From positions 310,001 to 374,000 of the forward strand of contig NZ_NHPP01000002.1 in assembly GCF_002838835.1 (NCBI RefSeq): a DNA stretch of 64,000 nucleotides, written 5' to 3'. The notes under the pieces were generated by a model that was not told the origin of the DNA, ran no database searches, and saw only the letters and a program-made list of their open reading frames with translations. The position numbers and the translations under genes were made by a program. Source of the stretch: Siphonobacter sp. SORGH_AS_0500. GTDB taxonomy: Bacteria > Bacteroidota > Bacteroidia > Cytophagales > Spirosomataceae. Shown here one piece after another: positions 43,581-53,439 of the stretch (position 1 is the stretch's first letter; each line of letters starts with the position of its first letter).

Positions 43581-45047
43581 ATGTCAACATTATTTAAACT
43601 GGAAAATGCCAGCATTGGCTGGGAACGGGAAACCATTATCCGGGGGTTAAACCTCACTATTCAAGCGGGCGAACACTGGGCTCTGGTGGGACCAACGGGT
43701 TCGGGGAAATCTTTATTATTGTCAGTATTAGCCGAAAAACGAAGCATCCTGAATGGAACATTTCAGGCTATTCCCGCTAAAAAAGACATCGAACTCGTAG
43801 CCAGCGATTTCAGCTTTAATCGAAACATTGCCGCAACCGCTACCTTTTATCAGCAACGCTTCAATAGTTATGCTTCCGAAGAAAGCCCGACGGTTTGGGA
43901 GGTTTTGCAGGAACAGGTAAAACCCGCCGGAACCGTAGACGCTCATTCGGTTGAATTACCACCGCTGGCTTATGACGAAGATTACCTGCAACAGGTGGCT
44001 ACGCAATTACGGGTAAGCCATTTGCTGGAACGACACGTTACCTCACTTTCCAATGGCGAAACCCGTCGGACTTTATTAACCCGGAGTTTCCTCAAAAAGC
44101 CCAAAGTTCTGATTCTGGATAATCCTTTTGTTGGACTGGATGTAACCAGCCGGGCTTCTTTGCATGAAATTCTGAATCATATCGCCGAATCAGGAACGAC
44201 ACTTCTTATGGTGGCTCCGCCTAAGGATATTCCGGCGGCGATTACGAATGTGTTAGTCTTACCACAGGGTACTTCGGTAACTCGTGAAAATTACGTTCCG
44301 ACTCAAGACTTGACGGAACGTAAGGTCATCGAGTTACCCAAACCATTGACCGAGCATGTGGATTTCTCCTACGCCATTCACATGCGTAATATTTCGATTC
44401 GTTACGGAGAAACACAGGTGCTTGATCATGTGAACTGGGCGGTGAAAAGAGGAGAGAAGTGGGCCTTACTAGGACCCAACGGTTCTGGAAAATCAACTTT
44501 ATTAAGCTTGATTACAGGCGATAACCCCCAGGCATACGCAAACGACTTTGACCTGTTTGACCGCAAACGCGGCACGGGTGAAAGTATCTGGGACATTAAG
44601 AAGAAAATTGGTTTTGTTTCACCGGAGCTCCATCTGTATTTCCCAAGAGACCAGAACGTCTGGAAAGTGATTGCTTCGGGGCTATTTGACACGATGGGTT
44701 TATTTAAAGTACTGAAACCCGACCTGGTTGAATACCTGGAAGCGTACATCGCAGCCTTTGAATTGCAGGATTTGAAAGAAAAGAAGCTGTCGCAGCTTTC
44801 AACGGGGCAACAGCGACTGGTATTACTGGCGAGAGCTTTAGTCAAAAATCCACCCTTACTGATTCTCGACGAGCCCTGTCAGGGACTGGATACAGACCAA
44901 ATGACTCGTTTCCGGGATACCGTAGACGCCCTTTCCGAAACTTCAGAACGAACTTTAGTATATGTATCGCATTATACGGAAGAAATTCCTACCTGCGTAA
45001 CCCATACCATTCGGCTGAATCAGGGAAAAGTGGTGGAGATGGTATAA
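43581..45047 (+). CDS. ABC-type protein with two ATPase domains, ModF-like
   Basis: A 488-aa cytoplasmic protein with two ABC ATPase domains and no membrane segment. Domain 1 has Walker A GPTGSGKSLLLS, an altered signature (LSNGETRRTLLTRS) and Walker B LILDNPFVGLD, in which the catalytic Glu is Asn. Domain 2 is complete: GPNGSGKSTLLSL, signature LSTGQQRLVLLARAL, Walker B LLILDEPCQGLD. The arrangement matches ModF/PhrA-like ATPases, whose job is poorly known. The frame opens at GTG 43557, but ATG 43581 (MSTLFKLENASIGWERE) is a better start. No permease is nearby. Confidence 0.9.
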   Translation: MSTLFKLENASIGWERETIIRGLNLTIQAGEHWALVGPTGSGKSLLLSVLAEKRSILNGTFQAIPAKKDIELVASDFSFNRNIAATATFYQQRFNSYASEESPTVWEVLQEQVKPAGTVDAHSVELPPLAYDEDYLQQVATQLRVSHLLERHVTSLSNGETRRTLLTRSFLKKPKVLILDNPFVGLDVTSRASLHEILNHIAESGTTLLMVAPPKDIPAAITNVLVLPQGTSVTRENYVPTQDLTERKVIELPKPLTEHVDFSYAIHMRNISIRYGETQVLDHVNWAVKRGEKWALLGPNGSGKSTLLSLITGDNPQAYANDFDLFDRKRGTGESIWDIKKKIGFVSPELHLYFPRDQNVWKVIASGLFDTMGLFKVLKPDLVEYLEAYIAAFELQDLKEKKLSQLSTGQQRLVLLARALVKNPPLLILDEPCQGLDTDQMTRFRDTVDALSETSERTLVYVSHYTEEIPTCVTHTIRLNQGKVVEMV

Positions 45048-45065
45048 AACTATAGCTAGCCATAA

Positions 45066-45120
45066 CTTTCTGAAAGCAGCGAGGCTCGGTTTAAAACCGG
45101 GCCTCGCTGCTTTCAGAAAG
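45066..45120. repeat. Long near-perfect palindrome after the ABC gene
   Basis: Two perfect 20-base arms, ctttctgaaagcagcgaggc (45066-45085) and its reverse complement (45101-45120), with an inner self-complementary cggttt/aaaccg. It makes a 55-base hairpin. There is no T run after it, so it is not a standard terminator, though it could still end transcription. Confidence 0.92.
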
Positions 45121-45212
45121 CTAAAAATGACTTACCAGTTTTCGAGTTTCAACATCATCAGGGTATTATTTTTTTAGTAAATCCGACGTTGAGATTCCCA
45201 ACATTCGATTTT

Positions 45213-47176
45213 ATGAAAAAAGTACCTTCCTGACTTTTCTGGGAATGGCGGTAACGGGCGTTTCTCAGGCCCAAGATTACCCCATTCAGCCTGTTCCTTT
45301 TACTGATGTAAAAATCTCCTCGGCCTTCTGGCAGCCTCGCATCGAAACCAACCGTACCCGTACGATTCCTTTCGCCTTTGAAAAATGCGAAGAAACGGGT
45401 CGGATCGATAATTTTGCCATTGCCGGAAAACTCAAAAAAGGCGAATTCAGAGGGCAGCGGTTTGATGACTCTGATGTCTTTAAGGTAATAGAAGGAGCTT
45501 CTTATTCCCTGGCTAGCCATCCTGACCCGAAGCTGGAAGCTTACCTGGATACGGTTATTACCAAAATTGCCGCCGCCCAGGAACCGGATGGTTACCTCTA
45601 TACCATCCGTACCATTCTCGGTGATCGGATTATGGAGAAAGACTGGCGGGCAGGTTATACCCGTTTCAATTTCATAAATGGCTCGCATGAGTTGTACAAC
45701 GTAGGCCATATGTACGAAGCCGCAGTAGCTCACTACCAGGCAACTGGTAAAAAGAATTTGCTGAATGTAGCTACCAAAAATGCCGACTACTTACTGACTG
45801 TTTTTGGGCCAGATAAACTGCTCGAAGTTCCCGGCCATGAAGAAATCGAAATAGGTCTGGTGAAGTTATATCGGGCTACAAAGAAGAAAGAATACCTTGA
45901 TTTAGCGAAGTTTTTCATCGACATGCGGGGTCGGAAAGACCTGCGTCGCATTCTGATCGTTCAAAAACCAGACGGCAGTGCCACGCACGCCGATAGCATG
46001 TATTTTCAGGATCATCTACCCGTTACTCAACAGACGGAAGTCGTAGGCCATTCCGTTCGGGCGGGTTATCTCTATGCCGGAATGACGGATGTAGATGCCA
46101 TGATGGGTTCTAAAACCTACAGCAAAGCCTTACAGAAACTATGGCATAATGCCGCTGACCAGCGGATGTACCTGACGGGCGGGGTAGGTTCGGACCGCTC
46201 GAATGAAGGGTTTGGCGAAAATTATCACTTACCTAATAAAGAAGCTTACGCTGAAACCTGTGCTTCGGTGGCTCAGATGTTGTGGAATTACCGAATGTTC
46301 CTGGAGTCTGGCGAAGGGGCTTATCTGGATATATTTGAGCGAATCATGTATAATGGTTTTCTCTCCGGCGTTTCGCTGGACGGGACCCATTTCTTTTACC
46401 CAAATCCGCTGGAAGCGGACGGCGTTACCAAATTTAACGGGGAAGCCACGCGGGTCGAATGGTTCGCCACCTCCTGCTGCCCTACTAATGTTACCCGGGT
46501 CATGCCTTCGTTGCCGGGTTACGTGTATGCTACAAAAGATAACAATCTGTATCTGAATTTATTAATGGGTGGAACGGCTAAAGTATCCGTCAAAAATACA
46601 CCCGTAGAGTTAATTCAGGAGACGAATTATCCCTGGAATGGCTTCATGAAACTGACCGTAAATCCCGAAAGATCAATGGACTTTGCTTTGCAGCTTCGCC
46701 TGCCGGGCTGGTCGCAGGGAAAACCTGTGCCGGGAGATTTATATCGGTATCAAAATGCGGAGGTTCAACCTGTGGTAATTAAAGTAAATGGGAAAAAGAT
46801 TAAGTATGAAGTCACTAAAGGATTTGCAACGCTGACTCGAAACTGGAAAAAAGGGGATGTCGTAGAAATGGAGTTACCAATGCCCATTCGAAAAGTGCTG
46901 GCGAATGAACAAGTGGAGGCCGATCGGGGGAAAGTAGCTTTGGAACGCGGTCCGCTGGTGTATTGCGTTGAAGGCGTGGATAACGGCGGAGATGTAAATG
47001 AGATTTCAGTCAGTGATCAGACCAAACTGAAGTTTGTGAATGACCCGGATTTTATCACCACAAGTGTATTAATTAAAGGCGAAAACGCAGATGGCAAGAA
47101 GTTTACAGCCATTCCTTACCACTTGTGGAGTCATCGCGGTGTGGGTAAAATGGCCGTTTGGGTACCCAAAAAGTAG
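45213..47176 (+). CDS. GH127/DUF1680-type glycoside hydrolase, signal peptide out of frame
   Basis: A beta-L-arabinofuranosidase-like enzyme (family GH127, DUF1680). The readable frame starts at ATG 45245 (643 aa). It has SAFWQPRIETNRTRTIPFAF, EPDGYLYTI, HELYNVGHMYEAAVAHY, PVTQQTEVVGHSVRAGYLY, MYLTGGVGSDRSNEGFGENY and TSCCPTNVTRVMPSLPGYVY, whose cysteines form part of the metal site. The likely start is ATG 45213: MKK is followed by a run of six A, and one more A would give MKKSTFLTFLGMAVTGVSQA, a proper signal peptide. Probably exported and active on arabinofuranosides or related sugars. No SusCD pair is adjacent. Confidence 0.85.
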
Positions 47177-47287
47177 TTAAAATAAGGATTGAAAGTTTTT
47201 AATTGATAGTCTAATGCTTACTAGTCGTCAAAGTAGACTATTAAATAATGATAAGAACTTATGTTTGAGCGTTTGAATTGTTAGAGG

Positions 47288-47335
47288 AGGGTAAGGTTTT
47301 GACTGGTGGTAAAGCTCTGTTCAGAACCTTACCCT
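47288..47335 (+). terminator. Hairpin between convergent GH127 and glycosyltransferase genes
   Basis: Arms agggtaaggtt (47288-47298) and aaccttaccct (47325-47335) with a long loop, followed by tcttt on the plus strand. It is a plausible terminator of the GH127 gene. Confidence 0.55.
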
Positions 47336-48444
47336 TCTTTGATTACTTTTTCGTAAAAAGCTAAGAGCTTTTGTTGTTCCCCGGCCCAGTTGTAATGCTT
47401 TTGCACGGCTGTTTTACCCCTTTCACCCATCTGTGTTCTTTCGTTCGGGTTTTCAATGAAAAACTTCAGGCTTTCGTACAGAGCCCCGGCATCCGTTGGA
47501 TTCACGCAATGCCCACAGCTATGATGCTCTACGACAGACTGATACAAAGGGAAATTTGACGTTATCACGGGTAAGCCTAACGCCATATATTCAAAAATTT
47601 TAGTCGGGTAGGAACCCTCAAAGTCACCGATGGGTTTGAGTAAAGCAATTCCAGCCAGGCATTTCGCTCCCTTCTGATATGCTTCCCTGGCGGGTGTATA
47701 CCCATAAAATATCAGGTTCTCTTTCACCTGAGCATAACCCGGCATCTGTTCTACCTCTTCCATCGAGCTTAAGTCAAAACCGACTTTCCCGAAAATATGC
47801 CAGCGAAAAGTAGGATAATCTTTACGAAGCAAACCTGCCGCTTCAATCATCACATCCAGGCAACGGGCTTTACTCAATTGCCCCAGGTAAAAAAAAGCAG
47901 GTTCTTTAGGATGAGCCTGTCCTACGGGAATTGAGGTTAAGTCAGGGAAATTATGAATAACAACGCTTGATTTTGCCAAATCTGAATACGATTCCCGATA
48001 CGAATCTTCGGCAAAAATGAAGTGGAATTTCTTACGAGCGATGTGGTCAAAAAGCTTGAAAAAACTCCGAAACAGTAGATTATTGTTTACTTGCTTACCT
48101 TTCAATTGCTTCCCCATATTCTCATACACGTCAAAAATGACGGTAGCTCCCAGCCAGTGATGCACTAAAGCAATGGGCAGAGCCTCTGGAGCGTGCACAT
48201 GAACGATGTCCGGTCTTAAACGAAGACTCTTCCATAAAGCCAGCGGATGAACCAGCCCTAAACGTTTAATCAGCGAAGAATGATAAGGTAAGAAATGATA
48301 CTCAAGGTCCGCGTTTGGCAAGCACTGCTGGGTAACCAAAGCCAGCGTTCGATACCGAAGAGCGGTAGTAAAAGCCATTTTTAGAATCATTCGGGAATCA
48401 TCGCCCCGGTGGAGGGTACTTAGGTGGAGTACTTTACTTTTCAT
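47329..48444 (-). CDS. Glycosyltransferase, GT4-like
   Basis: A 371-aa GT-B fold transferase. The N-terminal half has DIVHVHAPEALPIALVHHWL. The C-terminal half has AFFYLGQLSKARCLDVMIEA, LIFYGYTPAREAYQKGA and SYPTKIFEYMALGLPVITSN, where KxxEYMAxGxP contains the Glu that contacts the nucleotide-sugar in GT4 enzymes. It ends in the usual RTQMGERGKTAVQKHYNW segment. It probably adds a sugar to a surface polysaccharide or lipid acceptor, but no polysaccharide cluster surrounds it. Single gene, convergent with the GH127 gene. Confidence 0.87.
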   Translation of the reverse strand: MKSKVLHLSTLHRGDDSRMILKMAFTTALRYRTLALVTQQCLPNADLEYHFLPYHSSLIKRLGLVHPLALWKSLRLRPDIVHVHAPEALPIALVHHWLGATVIFDVYENMGKQLKGKQVNNNLLFRSFFKLFDHIARKKFHFIFAEDSYRESYSDLAKSSVVIHNFPDLTSIPVGQAHPKEPAFFYLGQLSKARCLDVMIEAAGLLRKDYPTFRWHIFGKVGFDLSSMEEVEQMPGYAQVKENLIFYGYTPAREAYQKGAKCLAGIALLKPIGDFEGSYPTKIFEYMALGLPVITSNFPLYQSVVEHHSCGHCVNPTDAGALYESLKFFIENPNERTQMGERGKTAVQKHYNWAGEQQKLLAFYEKVIKEG

Positions 48445-48640
48445 AACTCCTATACTCCGAAATTTCGATAAATGAGGATATATGCCTGATCAAAACTAGA
48501 CAATGAGTAGTGCAGAAGCCTAGTATTTACAAAGATAGTATAAACTCCTAGTGTATAGATGAGGGCAATTAGATGATTCTTGGAAGGGTTATGGGTTGTA
48601 CAAGTAAAATAAAATAATGGTTAAATTATATAAAAGGGCA

Positions 48641-48668
48641 TTGGATGCTATTCGTTCTATTAAATTTG
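48641..48668 (+). promoter_or_regulatory. Candidate promoter of the haloperoxidase-like gene
   Basis: TTG (48641-48643) and TAAATTTG (48661-48668) are 17 bases apart; the -7 octamer is exact. It lies 42 bases before the ATG at 48711. The rest of the 48445-48710 gap shows nothing notable. Confidence 0.5.
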
Positions 48669-48710
48669 TAGTAATTTATTGAAATAAAATTATACTATAG
48701 TAAGATTCAG

Positions 48711-50029
48711 ATGAAGAGAATTTTCCTTGCATTGATTGTCAATATGCTGATTTTCAGCAGTTGCCAGAAAAATAAGAATGAATACACCTTACTGACTAAT
48801 AACCCTGACTTTTTAAGAAAGGCAGAGCGTAAGCTACCCAAGTTATTATACACGATGTGTTTGGCCCACCTGTGGCAGCCCGCATTTATGCCTATTCCAG
48901 TTTGGCAGCGTACGAAGCTTTACTCCCCATGTATCCTCAGTACCAAAGCATGGCAGGGCAGTTAAATGAATACACGGCTACACCTAAACCTGAAGCCAAT
49001 CAGGAGTATTGTTACCCATTGGCAAGCAGTAGGGCCTTTCTGATGGTAGGGCGGCAGTGGACTTTTTCAGGCGATATAATTGATGATTTCGAAAAAGACT
49101 TTTATAAATCGTTTGAAGAGGCTTTGCCCTCAGATGTATACGAACGTTCCATGGCGTACGGTGAAGCGGTTGCTAAACACGTCATTGCCTATTCTTTAAA
49201 GGATCGCTATAAAGAAACCCGGGGATTTCGTTATACCGTAACCAACCATAAAGGGAGCTGGGTGCCTACGCCGCCCGCATACATGGATGCTTTGGAACCC
49301 TTCTGGGCTAAAATCCGACCCATGGTACTGGACTCTGCCGCACAATTTCGGATTGAAGGTTTTCCGGCCTACAGTACCAATTCCAATAGCGATTGTTTCA
49401 AAGAGGCAAAAGAGGTTTATGAGGCTGTCAAATTCGGTACAGAAGAGCAAAAAGAAATTGCAAATTTCTGGGATTGTAATCCTTTTAAAATGAATATTCA
49501 GGGGCATGCTGCTTTTGCGACCAAAAAAATGTCTCCGGGTGGCCATTGGATGAGTATCGTAGGGCTAACCACTCGTCAAGCTCATAAAGATTTTATGCAG
49601 ACCGCCGAAGCGTATCTGCTTACTTCCATTGCTCTATTTGACGGTTTCATTGCTTGCTGGGATGAAAAGTACCACTCCGTTCGTATTCGCCCAGAAACAT
49701 ATATTAATAATGTAATAGATGATCAATGGCAACCTTTATTACAGACTCCCCCTTTTCCTGAATATCCTTCTGGTCACAGCGTCATTTCAGCTTCTTCTGC
49801 GGTTGTCTTAACAGCCCTCATGGGTGATCATTTAAACTTTGCCGACTCTTCCGAAATAGCCTATGGGCTACCCGTGCGTCAATATCCCTCTTTCAAAGCC
49901 GCTGCAACTGAAGCAGCCATTAGCCGACTCTACGGTGGAATCCATTTCAAGTCTGGAATCGACCATGGCTTTAGCCAGGGCCAGTCCGTGGGAGAATGGA
50001 TATTACATCATATACAAACAAAACGATAA
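48711..50029 (+). pseudogene. Vanadium-dependent haloperoxidase/PAP2-type lipoprotein, frameshifted
   Basis: A lipoprotein signal (MKRIFLALIVNMLIFSSCQK) is followed, one frame off, by a vanadium-haloperoxidase/acid-phosphatase domain. The active-site motifs are intact: KYHSVRIRP (KxxxxxxRP), EYPSGHS (PSGH) and SRLYGGIHFKSGIDHG (SRxxxGxH). A missing base near 48836-48842 would join the parts as VIIHDVFGPPVAARIYAYSS, the usual start of these domains. The enzyme may oxidise halides with peroxide or hydrolyse phosphate esters. It precedes a SusCD pair and two ASPIC/UnbV lipoproteins. It may be an intact gene with a sequencing error. Confidence 0.8.
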
Positions 50030-50315
50030 AAACGGTTGTCTCAGAGGATTAACGTAGGTATAATTTTGAAATGGGTGGCTATTTTGCTCATATGTTAATG
50101 TTGAGTATATGTGCTTAAAATGTTTTTTTTAAAAACTTCAATATTAAATTGTATTATATGAATTAATTATTGTAGTTTGCACGCCTGGAGAGCTATAAAA
50201 TGTATTTATCTAATAAAATAATAGACGAATTTGATTTCAATTCACCCCTATTTTTTGATTAGATATGGATATATTTTTCTTTTCATGTTACTGATACAAT
50301 ACATAACCCTTACAG
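50030..50315. other. A/T-rich gap upstream of the second SusC gene
   Basis: No gene seen. TTG at 50149-50151 and gtagtttg at 50172-50179, 20 bases apart, are a weak candidate promoter. That would give a leader of about 130 bases. Confidence 0.4.
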
Positions 50316-53300
50316 ATGATGAAACAGACTTACTTGCAACGTAGCTCGTTGGGTCAAAAAAGTAAGCTTAGACATGGCTTCGCTGGATGTCTAGGTCTTT
50401 TAATGATTCTTCTCAGCATGACGACTTGGGCTCAGCAACGTATCCTTTCAGGAAAGGTTACTTCAGCAGAGGACGGAAGTGATTTACCTGGGGTGAGCGT
50501 TTTGGTAGTTGGTACTTCCAATGGTACACAGACTGCCGCAGATGGTACGTATAAGATTAGCGTTACCTCTGGATCTAAAGTTCGCTTTACCTCGGTAGGT
50601 ATGATTTCCCAGGAGATTGACATTACGAACCAAACCACGCTTAACGTAATCTTACAGCCTAATTCACAAGCCCTGTCGGAAGTAGTCGTAGTAGGCTATG
50701 GTACCCAGCGGAAAGCGGACGTAACCGGAGCTACGGCAACCGTTACGGCCAAGGATTTCAACGCCGGGGTACTTAACAACCCTTTACAGGCTGTCCAAGG
50801 AAAAGTATCGGGCTTGGTAATCAGTGCTCCAAACAGTGACCCCACGAATAACCGCCCAACCATTCGTTTACGCGGAACGTCTTCGCTTTCGGCTAACTCA
50901 GAGCCTCTGATTGTGATTGACGGCGTAGCGGGTGCTCCGTTGAATAGTGTGGCTCCCGAAGATATTCAGTCGGTTGACGTACTGAAAGATGCTTCTGCTG
51001 CCGCAATTTACGGTTCAAGGGGAGCGAACGGGGTAATCATTGTTACTACTAAAAAAGGAACGGCAGGTCGTACTTCGGTCGAATACAGTGGATACATCTC
51101 CATGGGTAAAGAAGTACGCCGTCCTGGTTTCCTGACACCAGACGAGTTCCGGGCCAAATTAGTTGAACAAAACGTTACTGGCCAGGATTATGGTTCGTCT
51201 ACGAACTGGATTGATCAGGTAACGCAGACTTCATGGACGCAAAACCACTCGGTTGCCGTTAGTGGAGGAGCTGAGAAATTTAGTTACCGTGGTTCGCTGA
51301 TCTATTTGGATCAGCCAGGTATCGTGAAAAATTCAGGTTTCAACCGGATCAATGCTCGTTTGAACTTGGTGCAGAAAGCCCTCAATGATCGTTTGGAACT
51401 GCAACTTTTGCTCTCACACCAGACTAATAATAAGAAGTTTGTGGACTATGGAGCCCTACGTTCAGCCGTACGTTTCAATCCAACACAACCTATTTATAAC
51501 GCTGATGGCACGTTTAACCAGCCGCAGGGACAGTTTGAAGTAGAAAACCCACTAGCTCGTCTCGTGCAGTTGACTAATCAAGGAAAGGAGCGTCAGACAT
51601 TGTTGAATGCTAAAGCCAGCTACGAAATCGTGAAAGGATTAAAAGTTGGCGTAAATGCTTCGCAAAGTACATTTGACTATCTCTACGGCTTTTTCATCCC
51701 CAGCTATTTCCGGGGTAGTGGCAATAGCATTTCAAGAGGTCGCCGTGAAACCCAGGAAGTTCTGGATCGCCTGATTGAAAGCACTATTAACTACACCAAC
51801 ACTATTGATAAGCACAATTTTAGTGTTTTGTTGGGGCACACTTATCAGAAGGTGAGTAATGAAGGATTTGGTGCAGAAAACTCAAACTTCCCTGATGCCT
51901 TCGGATACAATAACCTGGGAGCTGGAAATAGTAACGCCGATGGTTCGACTAACCGTCAGGTGAATTCCTATAAATCTGAAGCTATTCTGGTAGGTCTCAT
52001 TGGCCGTATCAACTATTCGTACAACGAAAAATACCTCTTGACTGCGAATATTCGTCGGGATGGTTCTTCTCGGTTCGGGGTAAACAATCGTTGGGGTTGG
52101 TTTCCTTCGGTATCAGCAGGATGGCGTTTGATCGAAGAGGATTTTATTAAAAGTGGGAATGTATTTAGCGACCTGAAATTACGGGCTGGGTATGGTGTAA
52201 CGGGTAACCAGGATGGTATCGCCGATTATGCCGCTCGTATGTTGTATGGTTCGCAAGGGTCTTACTTTACCAACGGTGGTTTCCAGACAGCGTATTTTTA
52301 TTCACAAAATGCGAACCCAGATCTAAAATGGGAAACTTCAGCGATGACCAACATCGGTGTGGACTTTGGCTTAATGAAGGGCCGTTTGACGGGATCAGTG
52401 GAAGTTTACTACAAAGACACGCGTGACTTATTGTTCAATTACCCCGTTGCAATCGGTTCTAAATACGGCTCGCAGCAACTAACAGCCGTAACGAACAACG
52501 TACTGGCAAACGTAGGTCGGGTATCCAACAAAGGAATCGAGTTGTCGCTGGACTATCAGGCCATCAGCACGAAAGATTTTGAGTGGCGTACCTCATTGAA
52601 CCTGGCTCATAATACCAACAAAATCATTTCCTTAAGCAATGGCTTATTCCAATACAATACCAATAACCCCATTTTGTATGGAGGATTTGGTAGTGGACAG
52701 GGAGGAATTGCTTCGCCTATCGTACTGCAGGAAGGGTATGCAATTGGTACCTTCTATGGTCCCCGCGTGATAGGTTTCAACGACAAAGGCGAGTACATTT
52801 ATCAGGATTTTGGAGGTGGGGGAACGCAACCCGCTGGTGCAGACCGTACGTACCTGGGCAATGCTCAACCGAAGTTAACCTTTGGCTGGCAAAACAACTT
52901 TACCTACAAGAACTGGGATCTGTCCTTTTTCTTCCGTGGAAGTGTAGGCCAGAAAGTGGCAAATGGGATGTACATCTACTTTGCAAACCCCAACCGATTC
53001 CCTGGCGAGAACTTGCTGAAGGATGCATTTTCAACTGGTATTGGCAAAGGGGTTTCTTCGGCCTGGTCTGATTTGTGGTTAGAAAATGCTTCTTTTGTTC
53101 GTCTAGATAACTTCCGCTTAGGATACCGAATTCCAGGAATGAAGAAGGTTCTGCAAAATGCTCAGGTCTACCTTTCAGGTCAAAACATCTTCGTATTCAC
53201 AAAATATCGTGGTGCTGATCCTGAAGTGCGTACGGGTGATTCGCGGAGCCAATACGGATCCATCAGCGATGATAACCGGGCTGTAAACCTGTCACCGGGA

Positions 53301-53366
53301 GTTGATCCTATTTCCTATTATCCCCGAGCACGTACGTTAGTGGCAGGTATTTCACTGACGTTCTAG
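50316..53366 (+). CDS. SusC/RagA family TonB-linked outer-membrane protein
   Basis: A 1016-aa TonB-dependent transporter. The long signal peptide ends MTTWAQQ. Then a carboxypeptidase-regulatory-like domain (GKVTSAEDGSDLPGVSVLVV), the linker ALSEVVVVGYGTQRKADVTG, and a plug with VQGKVSGLVI and LKDASAAAIYGSRGANGVII, followed by a barrel ending ARTLVAGISLTF. Its partner SusD starts 73 bases downstream, then two large FG-GAP/ASPIC lipoproteins. It is clearly distinct from the SusC at 32796. The substrate is unknown; an upstream haloperoxidase-like gene in the same orientation hints at an unusual ligand. Confidence 0.93.
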   Translation: MMKQTYLQRSSLGQKSKLRHGFAGCLGLLMILLSMTTWAQQRILSGKVTSAEDGSDLPGVSVLVVGTSNGTQTAADGTYKISVTSGSKVRFTSVGMISQEIDITNQTTLNVILQPNSQALSEVVVVGYGTQRKADVTGATATVTAKDFNAGVLNNPLQAVQGKVSGLVISAPNSDPTNNRPTIRLRGTSSLSANSEPLIVIDGVAGAPLNSVAPEDIQSVDVLKDASAAAIYGSRGANGVIIVTTKKGTAGRTSVEYSGYISMGKEVRRPGFLTPDEFRAKLVEQNVTGQDYGSSTNWIDQVTQTSWTQNHSVAVSGGAEKFSYRGSLIYLDQPGIVKNSGFNRINARLNLVQKALNDRLELQLLLSHQTNNKKFVDYGALRSAVRFNPTQPIYNADGTFNQPQGQFEVENPLARLVQLTNQGKERQTLLNAKASYEIVKGLKVGVNASQSTFDYLYGFFIPSYFRGSGNSISRGRRETQEVLDRLIESTINYTNTIDKHNFSVLLGHTYQKVSNEGFGAENSNFPDAFGYNNLGAGNSNADGSTNRQVNSYKSEAILVGLIGRINYSYNEKYLLTANIRRDGSSRFGVNNRWGWFPSVSAGWRLIEEDFIKSGNVFSDLKLRAGYGVTGNQDGIADYAARMLYGSQGSYFTNGGFQTAYFYSQNANPDLKWETSAMTNIGVDFGLMKGRLTGSVEVYYKDTRDLLFNYPVAIGSKYGSQQLTAVTNNVLANVGRVSNKGIELSLDYQAISTKDFEWRTSLNLAHNTNKIISLSNGLFQYNTNNPILYGGFGSGQGGIASPIVLQEGYAIGTFYGPRVIGFNDKGEYIYQDFGGGGTQPAGADRTYLGNAQPKLTFGWQNNFTYKNWDLSFFFRGSVGQKVANGMYIYFANPNRFPGENLLKDAFSTGIGKGVSSAWSDLWLENASFVRLDNFRLGYRIPGMKKVLQNAQVYLSGQNIFVFTKYRGADPEVRTGDSRSQYGSISDDNRAVNLSPGVDPISYYPRARTLVAGISLTF

Positions 53367-53439
53367 CCGATAGAGTACTTTCATTATATAAGCAATCAGT
53401 TGTAAGCTTTATGCTTATTTTAGAATACTATACTTTCTT

